Positions 43,471 through 52,211 of a stretch of DNA of 64,000 nt are shown here, piece after piece; the first letter of the stretch is position 1; every line of letters begins with the position of its first letter. This stretch comes from Mitsuaria sp. 7 (lineage in GTDB: Bacteria > Pseudomonadota > Gammaproteobacteria > Burkholderiales > Burkholderiaceae_C). The stretch lies in the NCBI RefSeq assembly GCF_001653795.1, contig NZ_CP011514.1, positions 990,163-1,054,162 on the forward strand, written 5' to 3'. A model generated the notes under the pieces. The model did not search any database. It saw only the letters and a program-made list of their open reading frames with translations, and was not told the origin of the DNA. Both the position numbers and the translations under genes were made by a program.

Positions 43471-45057
43471 TCAGTGATCAGGCTCTGCAACGGCATCTCT
43501 GCCGCGCACCGCCTGAAACAGCGCATCCATCGCCTGCAAAGGTCCGGTGCCGGTCTCCGGCACCGGCTGAATCTTTGACCCCAAGAGCATCACCTGCGGC
43601 GGACGACCGGGCGCGCTGGGGTCGTAGCGCGGCCAACGTGGCAGACCTGCCCCATTGGGATTCCCGGTCTTGGCGAAGTTGGTCCAGTAGTCAGCCATCG
43701 CAGTGGCGAGGCGCTGGTCGGCGCGATGCGACGCCCAGCCCTGGACGGTGAGGGCATCGAACACGTAAGGCAGTTCGGCGCCGTGCGTTGCGCCAAGGCC
43801 GAACCACGGCGAGCCCGGGCGCGCGGGCGGCTGCTGATTGAAGCGGTACGCAAAGACGCTGCCCTGGCCCGTGCGCGCCTGCAAGCGCATCCATGTCCAG
43901 GTGTCATAGCCCATGCGCAGGTCGCCTTCGAACGCAGCCCGCGCGGCGCGAGCCTCGACGTCGGTCCTGGCGTGGTACCAGGGGCGCAGCGACGCAGGAA
44001 ACTCACCGATCATTTCGGCGATTCCTTTCTCCAGCGTCGCTGCCGTCACCTGCTTGTCGGCGATGAACAGCTGGCCCTCGTCGGCATTCCAGCCGATCAA
44101 CATGTCGGCTGGCGCCTGCCGGCCTGCGGCATACACGGCCCACGGCTCCTGCGGCAGCATCTCGTTGTCGAGGATGAAGTGGAAGGAAAAGCCCCGCTGT
44201 GCCTGGACGATGGCAGCGGCGGGCACCTTGCGAAGCGCCTCGAGGGTGGATGCGCCCAGCGCCTGCGCGAAGCGCGCCCCTTCGGCCTGAGCGCCTTTGA
44301 GACGGAACGCGTCGCCGCCCGCCATCGCGGGCGGAATGAAGACCGCGCCACTCTGGCCGATCACACGTCGGAACAGCCCACGCGCCGGTGGCGATACGGT
44401 CAGGAGATTGACCGACATCGCGCCCGCGGACTGGCCGAACAGGGTGACGTTCGCCGCGTCGCCGCCGAACGCGCCGATGTTGTCGCGCACCCAGCGGAGC
44501 GCCGCCACCTGATCGCGCAGACCGAAGTTGCCCGAGCTCGCCTGGGCGTTCTCCTGCGACAGCGCTTCGTGGGCGAGGAAGCCGAACGCGCCGAGGCGGT
44601 AGTTGAGCGTCACGACGATGACGCCGCGCTTTGCCAGTCGGCTTCCGTCGTACAAGGGCGCCGAGCCGGAACCGTCCGTCCAGCCGCCGCCGGGGATCCA
44701 GACCATCACGGGCAGGCGGGCGTTGGCCGCGACGCCCGACGGCCGCCACACGTTGAGATAGAGGCAGTCCTCGCTCTGTGGCTCCACGGGCGTCCCGATC
44801 GGCCACGGTTGACCGCCCTGCATGCAGGCTGGCCCGAACCGAGTCGCATCCCGCACGCCGTCCCAAGCGAGCGCCGGTTGCGGTGCGCGCCAGCGCAGGT
44901 CGCCGATCGGTGGCGCCGCGAAAGGTACGCCCTTGAACGAGTCGACGTTGCCGGCTGTCGCGCCGCCGAGTTCGCCTTCGGCAACTTGGACGTTCGCAGC
45001 CATGACCAGCGAACTGAGGGTCAGGGCGGCGAGGCCCAAACAGGTGCGCAGAGCCAT
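43471..45057 (-). CDS. Type B carboxylesterase, exported
   Basis: 528 residues from the ATG at 45057, with a signal peptide (about 1-21). Carboxylesterase family landmarks: SEDCLYLNVWRP (disulfide loop), IPGGGWTDGSG (oxyanion loop), FGQSAGAMSVNLL (nucleophile S210), IGWNADEGQLF (acidic triad residue) and GATHGAELPYVFD (catalytic histidine). The frame is open upstream to 45321 across the 82-bp repeat, but that extension lacks conserved sequence. Likely a periplasmic or secreted esterase of the p-nitrobenzyl esterase type; substrate unknown. Confidence 0.9.
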   Translation of the reverse strand: MALRTCLGLAALTLSSLVMAANVQVAEGELGGATAGNVDSFKGVPFAAPPIGDLRWRAPQPALAWDGVRDATRFGPACMQGGQPWPIGTPVEPQSEDCLYLNVWRPSGVAANARLPVMVWIPGGGWTDGSGSAPLYDGSRLAKRGVIVVTLNYRLGAFGFLAHEALSQENAQASSGNFGLRDQVAALRWVRDNIGAFGGDAANVTLFGQSAGAMSVNLLTVSPPARGLFRRVIGQSGAVFIPPAMAGGDAFRLKGAQAEGARFAQALGASTLEALRKVPAAAIVQAQRGFSFHFILDNEMLPQEPWAVYAAGRQAPADMLIGWNADEGQLFIADKQVTAATLEKGIAEMIGEFPASLRPWYHARTDVEARAARAAFEGDLRMGYDTWTWMRLQARTGQGSVFAYRFNQQPPARPGSPWFGLGATHGAELPYVFDALTVQGWASHRADQRLATAMADYWTNFAKTGNPNGAGLPRWPRYDPSAPGRPPQVMLLGSKIQPVPETGTGPLQAMDALFQAVRGRDAVAEPDH

Positions 45058-45192
45058 GCGTGCTTTCGTGGTGAAAGTGTCGACTCTCTTCCGCCCATTC
45101 CATGGCGGCAACGGTCGAGCGACGAAGCGTAAGAAGCGTCGGACGATCTGCAAGCGTGGATCACCCCAGAGCTGGTCTATCGGCGAAGACAG

Positions 45193-45274
45193 CAAGCCCT
45201 GACCCTCAAAGGTGGGAGTCCATCCCCCGCATTCCCACCAAGGAACGAATCGCCCGAAGTCTTTGATATAGATC
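45193..45274. repeat. 82-bp dispersed repeat, copy 2
   Basis: Starts CAAGCCCTGACCCTCAA and ends TTTGATATAGATC; homologous to 40852-40932 in the same orientation. It lies in the 472-bp space (45058-45529) between the carboxylesterase and the next gene, in which I see no other feature. Confidence 0.75.
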
Positions 45275-45529
45275 AGAGATCGAAGTCCCGATCGGACGGA
45301 GCATGGACTCCGGTGCTTCAACCCACCACAACGAAGCTGGCGCCGGTTCTGAGACTGACGTCGGGCCTTTGATCATTCGGTCATGGGCGAGATGGGCCTA
45401 TCCGTGAGGATGGCCGCACGTCCCTTCGTCGTGAGTTGAACATCTCGCCCACCTCTCTGGTCGATCCGTTGGCATGTCGCCTTCGACGCTGGAGCCGGTG
45501 GACTCCAACCTTGATCGAGGTAGTACGAC

Positions 45530-45913
45530 ATGGCAAGTTTCCAACAAGCACGCATCGACGAGTCCGACAAGCCGTTGCGCTCGCGCCATCCGCTCGCGGG
45601 CTGCGATCAGCAGACGCTGATCCACCTGCAGCACGGCTGGGGCATGACGGAGCCGCAGATCTTCGGGCCGCGCATCGGCTCCGATGCGATCTGCCTGCGC
45701 GCGGATCTGACGACGGGCTCGGCGCTCGCGAACCTGCGCGCACTGCTGGTGAGCGGCGCATCGATGCTGGCCATGCTCGCCGACAACAGCGCGGAGGGCG
45801 ATCCGGCCAAGCATGTGGCGAATGCAGTGAAGGAGTCGCTGCGCGAAGGGCTCGGCATGCTGGGCGTCGTGGAGCGCGCGGTGGATGACGATCGGAGGAA
45901 GGTCACGTCTTGA
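45530..45913 (+). CDS. Hypothetical protein
   Basis: 127 residues, soluble. The central helix pair (GSALANLRALLVSGASMLAMLADNSAEGDPAKHVANAVKESLREGLGMLGVVERAVDDD) recalls small DUF3077/DUF6124-like proteins of pseudomonads, but the match is too weak to name. GAGG lies ahead of the ATG. It converges on the DUF2185 gene. Confidence 0.55.
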   Translation: MASFQQARIDESDKPLRSRHPLAGCDQQTLIHLQHGWGMTEPQIFGPRIGSDAICLRADLTTGSALANLRALLVSGASMLAMLADNSAEGDPAKHVANAVKESLREGLGMLGVVERAVDDDRRKVTS

Positions 45914-45974
45914 GAGCGGGCGTCGGAGGTCGCGAGGTAAGGGCAGTTGCCGATCACCTCGCGGCGGTCAAAGC

Positions 45975-46589
45975 TCAGCCTCGCGAATCCGGAACGAAAA
46001 GCCCCGATGCCTCATCACGCTTGAACGCCGAACCTGCTGGCTCGTCCAGAAGGTGAAGGACCGAATCGTCCCTCGACAGCACGGCACCCAGGGACACGTA
46101 GGCGAGGTTGTCCGTGTCCTCCATGTACTCGTCCGTCTCGTCGCCGGCCGTGAACCGCCAGCCGCTGTCCTGGTCTTCGTCCGGTGCCTCTCGATAGAGG
46201 AAGCAGATCGCCTGGCCGTCATGAAGGATCCGGTTCGTCACGAAGGCGCGCTTGATGAACCGGGCGGTGAAGTCGTGGGGATCGTGGTGCTCGGTACTGA
46301 TGATGTGCCGCGCCTCGAAGCTCACCGGCTCGCCAGCCTGGAGGCCCCGGATGTGCCGCGGGTCGTTGTCCAACCGGCCCTCGAAACGCGCGTCGGGGTG
46401 GACAGCGTCCACGAGCACCCACATCCGCTCGACGTGGACGTCGTCAGCCTCGTCGCCATGACCTCGGAAGATCAGCTTCACGACCTCGCCGACCGCGACC
46501 TTGGCGAGGACTTCCGGCGACGGCTTGTAGAAGGTGTATGGGTTCGCCGCCGCGGTCTCGGTGGGATCGTCGAGCTGCCAGTTGAGCAT
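45975..46589 (-). CDS. DUF2314-DUF2185 (Imm33-like) protein
   Basis: 204 residues. The N-terminal half (VAVGEVVKLIFRGHGDEADDVHVERMWVLVDAVHPDARFEGRLDNDPRHIRGLQAGEPVSFEARHI) has the DUF2314 pattern. The C-terminal half (RAFVTNRILHDGQAICFLYREAPDEDQDSGWRFTAGDETDEYMEDTDN) has the DUF2185 pattern, listed among immunity proteins of polymorphic toxin systems as Imm33. No cognate toxin adjoins it. It may be an orphan immunity protein or a housekeeping member of the family. Confidence 0.75.
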   Translation of the reverse strand: MLNWQLDDPTETAAANPYTFYKPSPEVLAKVAVGEVVKLIFRGHGDEADDVHVERMWVLVDAVHPDARFEGRLDNDPRHIRGLQAGEPVSFEARHIISTEHHDPHDFTARFIKRAFVTNRILHDGQAICFLYREAPDEDQDSGWRFTAGDETDEYMEDTDNLAYVSLGAVLSRDDSVLHLLDEPAGSAFKRDEASGLFVPDSRG

Positions 46590-46652
46590 GGGGAGAGATC
46601 GGTAGAGCGGACAACGCAGCCATTGTGATCGCGCCGGAACCTTCGAGCGGAC

Positions 46653-48518
46653 TCAGAACTTGAAGGCGCCGTCAGACCGCGCCTGGGAGCCGCTCGCGCA
46701 GCTCGTGAACTCGCGGTTGCCGCTGCTGGTGGCCTGGTTGCTTTCCCAGACCGCCGACGAGCCGTTCCACTTCACGTACTTGTATTGGATGGCGGTGCCG
46801 GCGGGCAGGGTGACGGTCCCTGTCCACGGCACATTGGCGCCCGAACCCTGGATGGTCAGTGCGAAGCCGGAGCCCGGCGCCCAGGCGCCCAATCCGGCCA
46901 CGCTGCCCACGACGCGCAGGTTCTGGCCGACCACCGTGTTGGCGTTGGCGATCGTGAACGTCACGGCGCAGCTGGCGGTGGCGCCGCCGCTGACCTTCTG
47001 ACCCGTGTAGATCGCCACCGCAGGCGTGCTGCCGCTGGTGTTGGCGGGCACCGTGAAGCTGGCGTTGCCGCCGGCGTCCACGGTCACGGTGTCGGCCGTA
47101 CAGCCGGTGCCGGCGGCATTCTTCGTGCCGTTGATGACGTTGCAGTACGTGCCGGCAGCCAGTCCGGTGGCGAAGCTGCGGGTCCAGGCGCTGCCGCTGT
47201 TGTTCAGCGCGACGAAGCCGACGTTGCCGCGGCTGAAGGCGACCTGGTTGGCGTTGTCGCCGACGATCCAGTTCTGCTGCGCCTGCCCGATGCTGGCGTT
47301 GCGGAAGGCCACCATGTTGGCCAGCGGCGTCCAGCGGTGGGCGAAGTCCCAGGTCACGTTGATCTGCGGCACCCCGCCGCTGTAGGGGCTGGTGGTGGGG
47401 CGGTCGGCGTCGGTGTTGCTGAACTTGAAGCCGGAGTACAGCTGCGCCTCGGCATAGCCCTGGGCCAACATGAAGACGTTGGCCAGCGTGTAGCGCTGGT
47501 TGGCGGCGTCGTTGCCGGCCGCGTTGTTGATGTTGAGCGAGCTCCCGTTGCGCTCGGTGTCCCAGTTGGTGACGAAGACCGTGGCGTTCTGCGGCTGGAG
47601 GAAGCCCCAGCTGCCGCCCCAGTTGCCCCACGTGCCCATGATGCCGGGCAGGCTGGACAGGGTGTTGCCGTTGTAGCCCCGGAACACGTCGCGCATCGCG
47701 TACGGGAACTGGAACTCGTTGATCGTGCCGACGGGAAGGTAGCTCGGCCGGTCCACCTCGCCGTCGTTGATGATCTCCTGCGTGACCCAGATGTCCTCGC
47801 CCTGCAGCGTCTTGGGATAGGTCGCCTTCACGGCGCCCATGATGGCGGTCCACGCGCCGGCCGGCATGTGTTTGGCCGCGTCGATGCGGAAGCCGTCGAT
47901 GCCCAGCGCCAGCAGGGCCTTCAGGTAGTTGGCGATCTGGCCCTGCACGTAGCTGCTCTCGGTCGCCAGGTCGGGCAGGCCGCCGAGGCGGCAGTTCTGG
48001 ACATTGCCGCGGCCCGCCGGCGAGTTGTAGTCGGCGTCGTTGATGTTGCAGTTGGCGTGGAAGTCGCTGGCGCTGAAGAAGGGGTAGCTCAGCGTCGCGG
48101 CGTTCCAGGTCGAGCCGTCGGTGGCCGTGCCGCTGCCGTCCGCCATCTGGTTGACGACGATGTCGGCATAGACGCGCACGCCCGCCGCGTGGCAGGCGTT
48201 GACCATGTTCTGCAGCTGCGCGGGCGTGCCCATGCGGCTGGTCAGGTTGGTGTAGTTGACGGGCTGGTACACGCCCCACCAGCCATTGGCGTTCTTGGAC
48301 GCGCCGGGCGGCGAGATCTGCACGCCGCCGAACCCTTTGGGTCCCAGCCATTGCGTGCATTCGGTGGCGATGTCGGGCCAGGCCCACTCGAACATCTGCA
48401 CCGACGTGCTGTTCGGATTGAGGGCCTGCGCGGGACTGCCGATGGCGGCTAGGGCGAGGCCGGCGGCGGCCGTCAGGGCGTGGGCGAGCCGGCGGCTCGA
48501 GAAGGGCAGCTGGGGCAT
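46653..48518 (-). CDS. Alpha-amylase, GH13 with C-terminal CBM20
   Basis: 621 residues from the ATG at 48518 behind a GGAGA site. Signal peptide (about 1-32), GH13 barrel (about 36-440) and a starch-binding CBM20 (about 520-621, AVTFTIANANTVVGQNLRVVGSVAGLGAWAPGSGFAL...YKYVKWNGSSAVWESN). The nucleophile D213 (GFRIDAAKH), the acid/base E248 (VTQEIINDGE) and D320 are present. Two conserved active-site histidines are changed: region I reads DIVVNQ (Q124) instead of NH, and region IV reads FVTNWD (W319) instead of NHD. Secreted starch hydrolysis is likely, perhaps with altered product range. Confidence 0.9.
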   Translation of the reverse strand: MPQLPFSSRRLAHALTAAAGLALAAIGSPAQALNPNSTSVQMFEWAWPDIATECTQWLGPKGFGGVQISPPGASKNANGWWGVYQPVNYTNLTSRMGTPAQLQNMVNACHAAGVRVYADIVVNQMADGSGTATDGSTWNAATLSYPFFSASDFHANCNINDADYNSPAGRGNVQNCRLGGLPDLATESSYVQGQIANYLKALLALGIDGFRIDAAKHMPAGAWTAIMGAVKATYPKTLQGEDIWVTQEIINDGEVDRPSYLPVGTINEFQFPYAMRDVFRGYNGNTLSSLPGIMGTWGNWGGSWGFLQPQNATVFVTNWDTERNGSSLNINNAAGNDAANQRYTLANVFMLAQGYAEAQLYSGFKFSNTDADRPTTSPYSGGVPQINVTWDFAHRWTPLANMVAFRNASIGQAQQNWIVGDNANQVAFSRGNVGFVALNNSGSAWTRSFATGLAAGTYCNVINGTKNAAGTGCTADTVTVDAGGNASFTVPANTSGSTPAVAIYTGQKVSGGATASCAVTFTIANANTVVGQNLRVVGSVAGLGAWAPGSGFALTIQGSGANVPWTGTVTLPAGTAIQYKYVKWNGSSAVWESNQATSSGNREFTSCASGSQARSDGAFKF

Positions 48519-48596
48519 GTTGTCTCCGGTGTTGATCGACCGCCGCCCTCGTCGCGGGGCGGCTGGTGTCGGCCAATCGACTGCATGCCATGGCCG

Positions 48597-48664
48597 CTTC
48601 TCCTCATCGGAGAAGTGCCACAACTCTAGACTTGCACGCGCCGGAGGTGCGTAGGAAAACTACC
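48597..48664. promoter_or_regulatory. Dyads in the amylase upstream region
   Basis: CTTCTCC-TCATC-GGAGAAG (48597-48615) is a perfect 7-bp dyad about 80 bp before the amylase start. GTAG-GAAAA-CTAC (within 48650-48664) is a second dyad further upstream, next to an unusually AT-rich stretch (48664-48720). Either could bind a sugar-responsive regulator. The rest of 48519-48854 holds no gene. Confidence 0.4.
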
Positions 48665-48854
48665 AAGTCACGCCGTTTGCCTATAGATATTGATCGGCTG
48701 ATTTGTTTTTGATTGTAGTTTCGCTACTGAAGTGCCTTGAGCGTCAATGGGCCGCACCGGTACGCGAGGCCGCCAGCCACGGCTCCAGCACCTGGTGGCG
48801 TGCCAGGCGTTGAGTGGTGGCGGTGGCGGGGCCTCGATCAGCTGAGCGAGAGGG

Positions 48855-49916
48855 TCAGCGGTCGCCCAAGATGCAGGTGCCGCTCATCTCGCCGCCGAGC
48901 GGGTTGTTCATGCGGTTGTGCCGGATCACATAGGGCAGGATCTGGCACTCCACGAGTGCCGCAGCGGTTCGCCCGCGCACGTCGTTGAGGGTGAACTGGA
49001 TGTTCTGCGCATAGAAGCCCTGGAGCCGGACCGCCGAACCCTGATCGGCCCTGTTGCCTTCGAAGACGTTGCCGATGACGTAGGCGCGATCCATCGGGTC
49101 GATGACGTCCGCATTGATGCCGCCCCCGCCGATTCCGGGCTCGGTCAGCGAATTCATGGCGATGACGTTTCTTGAGATGTCGACAATGCCGCGAGAGACA
49201 TTGATGGCACCGCCGGAGTACCCGGCCTGGTTGTTGCGGATCACGTTTCCTGTGATCCGGACCTTGGAGCCGTGGATCTCGATGCCCCCGCCGTTGGCGG
49301 CCACCCGATGCCCCGTGATGAGGTTGTCCGAGATCACCGACCAGCGCGGTCGTCCTTCGAGGCCGCTGTTCAGGAAGATGCCTCCGCCGTCGCCCGCGCC
49401 GCGGCATTCGGCCGGCTGGGGGTTGCCCTCGATCCGGTTGTGATGGATGAACGACAAGGAGTTGCTGGCGAGCCCGGCCCCATAGCAGGCGGCGTTGCCG
49501 GTGATGATGTTGTGGCTCACCGTCACGACTGCGGCGTCCAGCACCAGTCCCCCACCGAAGCCGCAGCGCAGCCCGTCGCCCTCAAATGGGCCCCATGCAT
49601 TCGTGATCTTGAATCCGGTGATCGTGACTTGCTCGGTGCCCGTGCCGTTCACCCAGATGACATTGCAGGCCCGGGCGCCGTCCAGCGTCGTCTTCTCGGC
49701 GCCTTGGAGGGACCGGAGCGTCAGGGACTTCTCGATCCTCAGGGGGCCGCGATACACCCCGGGAGACACCAGCACGGTATCGCCCGGTTGCGCGGCGTCG
49801 ATCGCGGCCTGCACGGTGGCGTGCTGCTCCGGTACCTGCAAGGTCGCTGCGTGGGTTGCGGCCGCGGTGACGGCGAAGGCGATGCCGACCAAAGATCTGA
49901 TCACAAAAACGTTCAT
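48855..49916 (-). CDS. Secreted right-handed beta-helix protein
   Basis: 353 residues with a signal peptide (about 1-23, ending ATHAA). The body is a parallel beta-helix with NosD/pectate-lyase-type rungs (VQAAIDAAQPGDTVLVSPGVYRGPLRIEKSLTLRSL, VTVSHNIITGNAACYGAGL, GGIEIHGSKVRITGNVIRNNQ, YVIGNVFEGNRADQGSA). At least four cysteines may form disulfides. Such folds bind or cleave polysaccharides, but no catalytic residues can be assigned. It lies near the amylase, but 336 bp separate the genes and they are not an operon. Confidence 0.75.
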   Translation of the reverse strand: MNVFVIRSLVGIAFAVTAAATHAATLQVPEQHATVQAAIDAAQPGDTVLVSPGVYRGPLRIEKSLTLRSLQGAEKTTLDGARACNVIWVNGTGTEQVTITGFKITNAWGPFEGDGLRCGFGGGLVLDAAVVTVSHNIITGNAACYGAGLASNSLSFIHHNRIEGNPQPAECRGAGDGGGIFLNSGLEGRPRWSVISDNLITGHRVAANGGGIEIHGSKVRITGNVIRNNQAGYSGGAINVSRGIVDISRNVIAMNSLTEPGIGGGGINADVIDPMDRAYVIGNVFEGNRADQGSAVRLQGFYAQNIQFTLNDVRGRTAAALVECQILPYVIRHNRMNNPLGGEMSGTCILGDR

Positions 49917-50078
49917 TGAATTCCCGTTCGAGACACGTTGAAGGGTGCCCCTGACTGCGAGGCGAGCGCAGTCTATTGACGGGGAAACGGCGCGGATATC
50001 ACCCTGAAGGGCGGGGGACGCTGTGTCATTGCGGATGGTTCAAGGTCTGCTCCGTGGCGTGGAGGATCGCCTCAAGCG

Positions 50079-51491
50079 CTATCGCACGAGCACCTTCGCA
50101 ATCTGCCCCAAGGTCCTCAGCGCGCCCTCGACCTGCGCGTTGTCGGGATGTCCGAAATTGAGCCTCAGGTGGTGCGTGAAGCGAGGCTCGGCCGAGAACA
50201 GATGCCCCGGCGCGATGCTGATGTCATGGGACAGGGCGACGCGGTGCAACTCCAGCGCATCGATCTGGGAAGGCAGCTCGACCCAGACGCAATAGCCGCC
50301 CTCCGGTTGGGTGACGCGGGTGCCTTCAGGGAAGCATTTGGCGATGATCCTCAGCACGGCTTGGCGATTCGTGACGAGCGCCTGCCGGAGCTGCCGCAGG
50401 TGCCGGTCGTAGCCGCCCCGCCGGAGGTACTCGCTCAAGCCCTCCTGCATCGGCACCGGGGTGGCCAGTGAACTCATGAGCTTGCGACGACTGACGTCCC
50501 GCGCGAACCGGCCCGCGGCCGCCCAGCCGACGCGGAACCCGGGCGCCAGCGACTTCGAGAACGAACTGCAGTGCAGCACCAGGCCGGCCTTGTCCCAGCC
50601 CTTGGCGGGCCGTGGGCGCGAACCGAAATACAGCTCGCCGTAGACGTCGTCCTCGATGAGCGGGATCTCGCGCTCGGCGAGCAGCGCCACCAGCGCCGCC
50701 TTGGCGGCATCGGGCATCAGGCTGCCCAAGGGGTTCTGGAAGTTCGGCATCAGCCAGCACGCCTTGACCGGATGACGGTCGAGGACGGCCGCCAGCGCCG
50801 CCACGTCGACGCCGGTGCGCGCATGGGTCGCCACCTCGACCGCCTTGAGTCCGCGGCGCTCCAGCGCCTGCAAGGCGCCATAGAAGGTCGGCGACTCGAT
50901 GGCGACGAGGTCGCCCGGCTTCGTGACCGCCTCCAGGCATAGGTTCAGGGCCTCCATCGCGCCGTTGGTCACGACGATCTCGTCCGCGTCCACCTTGCAC
51001 CCGGCGCCCAGGTAGCGCAGGCCGATCTGGCGGCGCAGTTCGGCACTGCCCGGCGACAGGTCCTCGACCGTGCGCCAAGGGTCCAGCCCGCGCGCGGCCT
51101 TGCCCAGCGCCAGGGCCAGCTTGTCCAGCGGGAACAGGGTCGGGCTCGGAAACGCCGAGCCCAGCGGCACGACCGCCCGGTTGCGCGACAGCCCGAGCAC
51201 CTGGAACACCAGCTCCGACACCTCGACGCTGCGCTCTTCGGCGAGCGGGTCCGACGCGTGGGGCTCAGGATGCTGCGGGATCGCCGCCTGGCTGACGAAG
51301 TAGCCGGACCGGGGCCGCGCCTCGATCAGGCCGCGGGCCTCCAGCAGGTAGTAGGCCTCGAAGACCGTGGAGGGGCTGACGCCGCGGTCCTTGCTCGCTT
51401 CGCGGACCGAGGGCAGGCGGTCGCCGGGGCGCAACTGCCCCGCGGCGATGGACGCCGCCAGGTCATCGGCAAGGACTTCGTAGCGCTTCAT
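50079..51491 (-). CDS. MocR-type regulator (GntR HTH + aminotransferase domain)
   Basis: 470 residues. GntR winged helix (about 1-70: RPGDRLPSVREASKDRGVSPSTVFEAYYLLEARGLIEARPRSGYFVS), then a class I aminotransferase domain (about 110-465) with VTNGAMEALNLCLEAV, IEDDVYGELYF, the PLP lysine in HCSSFSKSLAPGFRVGW, and LRLNFGH. MocR proteins sense PLP or an amino compound and usually act on the divergent gene, here a 77-residue membrane protein. The operator candidate is a 20-bp palindrome at 51596-51615. Confidence 0.88.
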   Translation of the reverse strand: MKRYEVLADDLAASIAAGQLRPGDRLPSVREASKDRGVSPSTVFEAYYLLEARGLIEARPRSGYFVSQAAIPQHPEPHASDPLAEERSVEVSELVFQVLGLSRNRAVVPLGSAFPSPTLFPLDKLALALGKAARGLDPWRTVEDLSPGSAELRRQIGLRYLGAGCKVDADEIVVTNGAMEALNLCLEAVTKPGDLVAIESPTFYGALQALERRGLKAVEVATHARTGVDVAALAAVLDRHPVKACWLMPNFQNPLGSLMPDAAKAALVALLAEREIPLIEDDVYGELYFGSRPRPAKGWDKAGLVLHCSSFSKSLAPGFRVGWAAAGRFARDVSRRKLMSSLATPVPMQEGLSEYLRRGGYDRHLRQLRQALVTNRQAVLRIIAKCFPEGTRVTQPEGGYCVWVELPSQIDALELHRVALSHDISIAPGHLFSAEPRFTHHLRLNFGHPDNAQVEGALRTLGQIAKVLVR

Positions 51492-51595
51492 GAGGGGATG
51501 CTGATATGGCCCGTTGCGTGGAGCGATGGCACTGTATCGGCTACCTTCCGTTCACTGGGAATTCCCTCTCAATCGCCCATCTGATCCGGTGTTTT

Positions 51596-51615
51596 TACAG
51601 AAATCTGAATCTGTA
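51596..51615. promoter_or_regulatory. Palindromic operator candidate between mocR-type and membrane genes
   Basis: TACAGA-AATCTGAA-TCTGTA: perfect 6-bp arms around 8 bp, in an AT-rich island that contrasts with the flanking GC-rich DNA. It lies 35 bp before the ATG at 51650 and about 105 bp before the regulator's start, a fitting site for the MocR-type protein. Confidence 0.55.
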
Positions 51616-51649
51616 TTTTTCAGACCGGCAGGAGCACAGTCTCACCATC

Positions 51650-51883
51650 ATGGAATGGGTCCCCACACTCTTCATCGTCTTCAAGGCCACCGTGCTGTGC
51701 ATCGGCATGTTCTACGCCGTCAAGTGGCACTACGACCAGGGCAGGAAGAACGGCGCGGAGAAGCAGCGCGCGGTGCTCCTCGCGTGCGCCAAGCTGGTCG
51801 GTGTCTTCGTGGTGCTGGCGGTGGTCCTGTTGTTCCTGACCTTTGTCGTCGGCAAGTGGCTCGGGCTGGACTTGAACTTCTGA
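51650..51883 (+). CDS. Small two-span membrane protein, divergent from the MocR-type gene
   Basis: 77 residues: membrane segment 1 (about 3-22), a basic cytoplasmic loop (KWHYDQGRKNGAEKQRA) and membrane segment 2 (about 43-70). CAGGAG precedes the ATG; the longer upstream extension of the frame runs through the operator region and is rejected. Position and the shared palindrome make it the likely target of the regulator. Transport or membrane-modulating role unknown. Confidence 0.65.
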   Translation: MEWVPTLFIVFKATVLCIGMFYAVKWHYDQGRKNGAEKQRAVLLACAKLVGVFVVLAVVLLFLTFVVGKWLGLDLNF

Positions 51884-51893
51884 CGGGAAGCCG

Positions 51894-52150
51894 GCGCAAG
51901 GCCTGGCCCCAGCAGAGGTTCCTCAGCGCTTCGCCGGCAGTTGGATGGCGTGCCGCGTGACGCCGCTGATCTCGACGTCGAGATCCACTGCGTGCGCCAG
52001 CGACGCTCCCAGCAGGAAGGCCGCGCCGATGAGCGCGACAGCAGGAGAGAAGCGGGCAGGGCGGATCGGCATCGGAGACTCCAGAAGGCGACCCGGGGAC
52101 CAGGTCGATGCTGCGCACTCTAGGAAGTCGTCCGGGGTCAGGCCTTGCGC
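51894..52150. repeat. 17-bp inverted repeats bounding a 257-bp segment
   Basis: GCGCAAGGCCTGGCCCC (51894-51910) and GGGGTCAGGCCTTGCGC (52134-52150) are inverted copies with one mismatch. The 223 bp between them hold one short minus-strand reading frame. The same half-motif forms a solo hairpin at 22577-22605. A small non-autonomous element or a pair of terminators would both fit. Confidence 0.55.
51923..52072 (-). CDS. Possible small exported protein
   Basis: 49 residues from the ATG at 52072 behind a weak GGAG. The sequence is mostly a signal peptide (MPIRPARFSPAVALIGAAFLLGASLAHA) followed by 21 residues (VDLDVEISGVTRHAIQLPAKR). It fills the inverted-repeat segment. Too short for firm support; it could be a chance frame. 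Confidence 0.35.
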   Translation of the reverse strand: MPIRPARFSPAVALIGAAFLLGASLAHAVDLDVEISGVTRHAIQLPAKR

Positions 52151-52211
52151 TTCAGATGAAGCGGCAGGCATTGGCGCGAATCGACGGGGGAAGGGCGCGA
52201 GTGGGAGGGGG

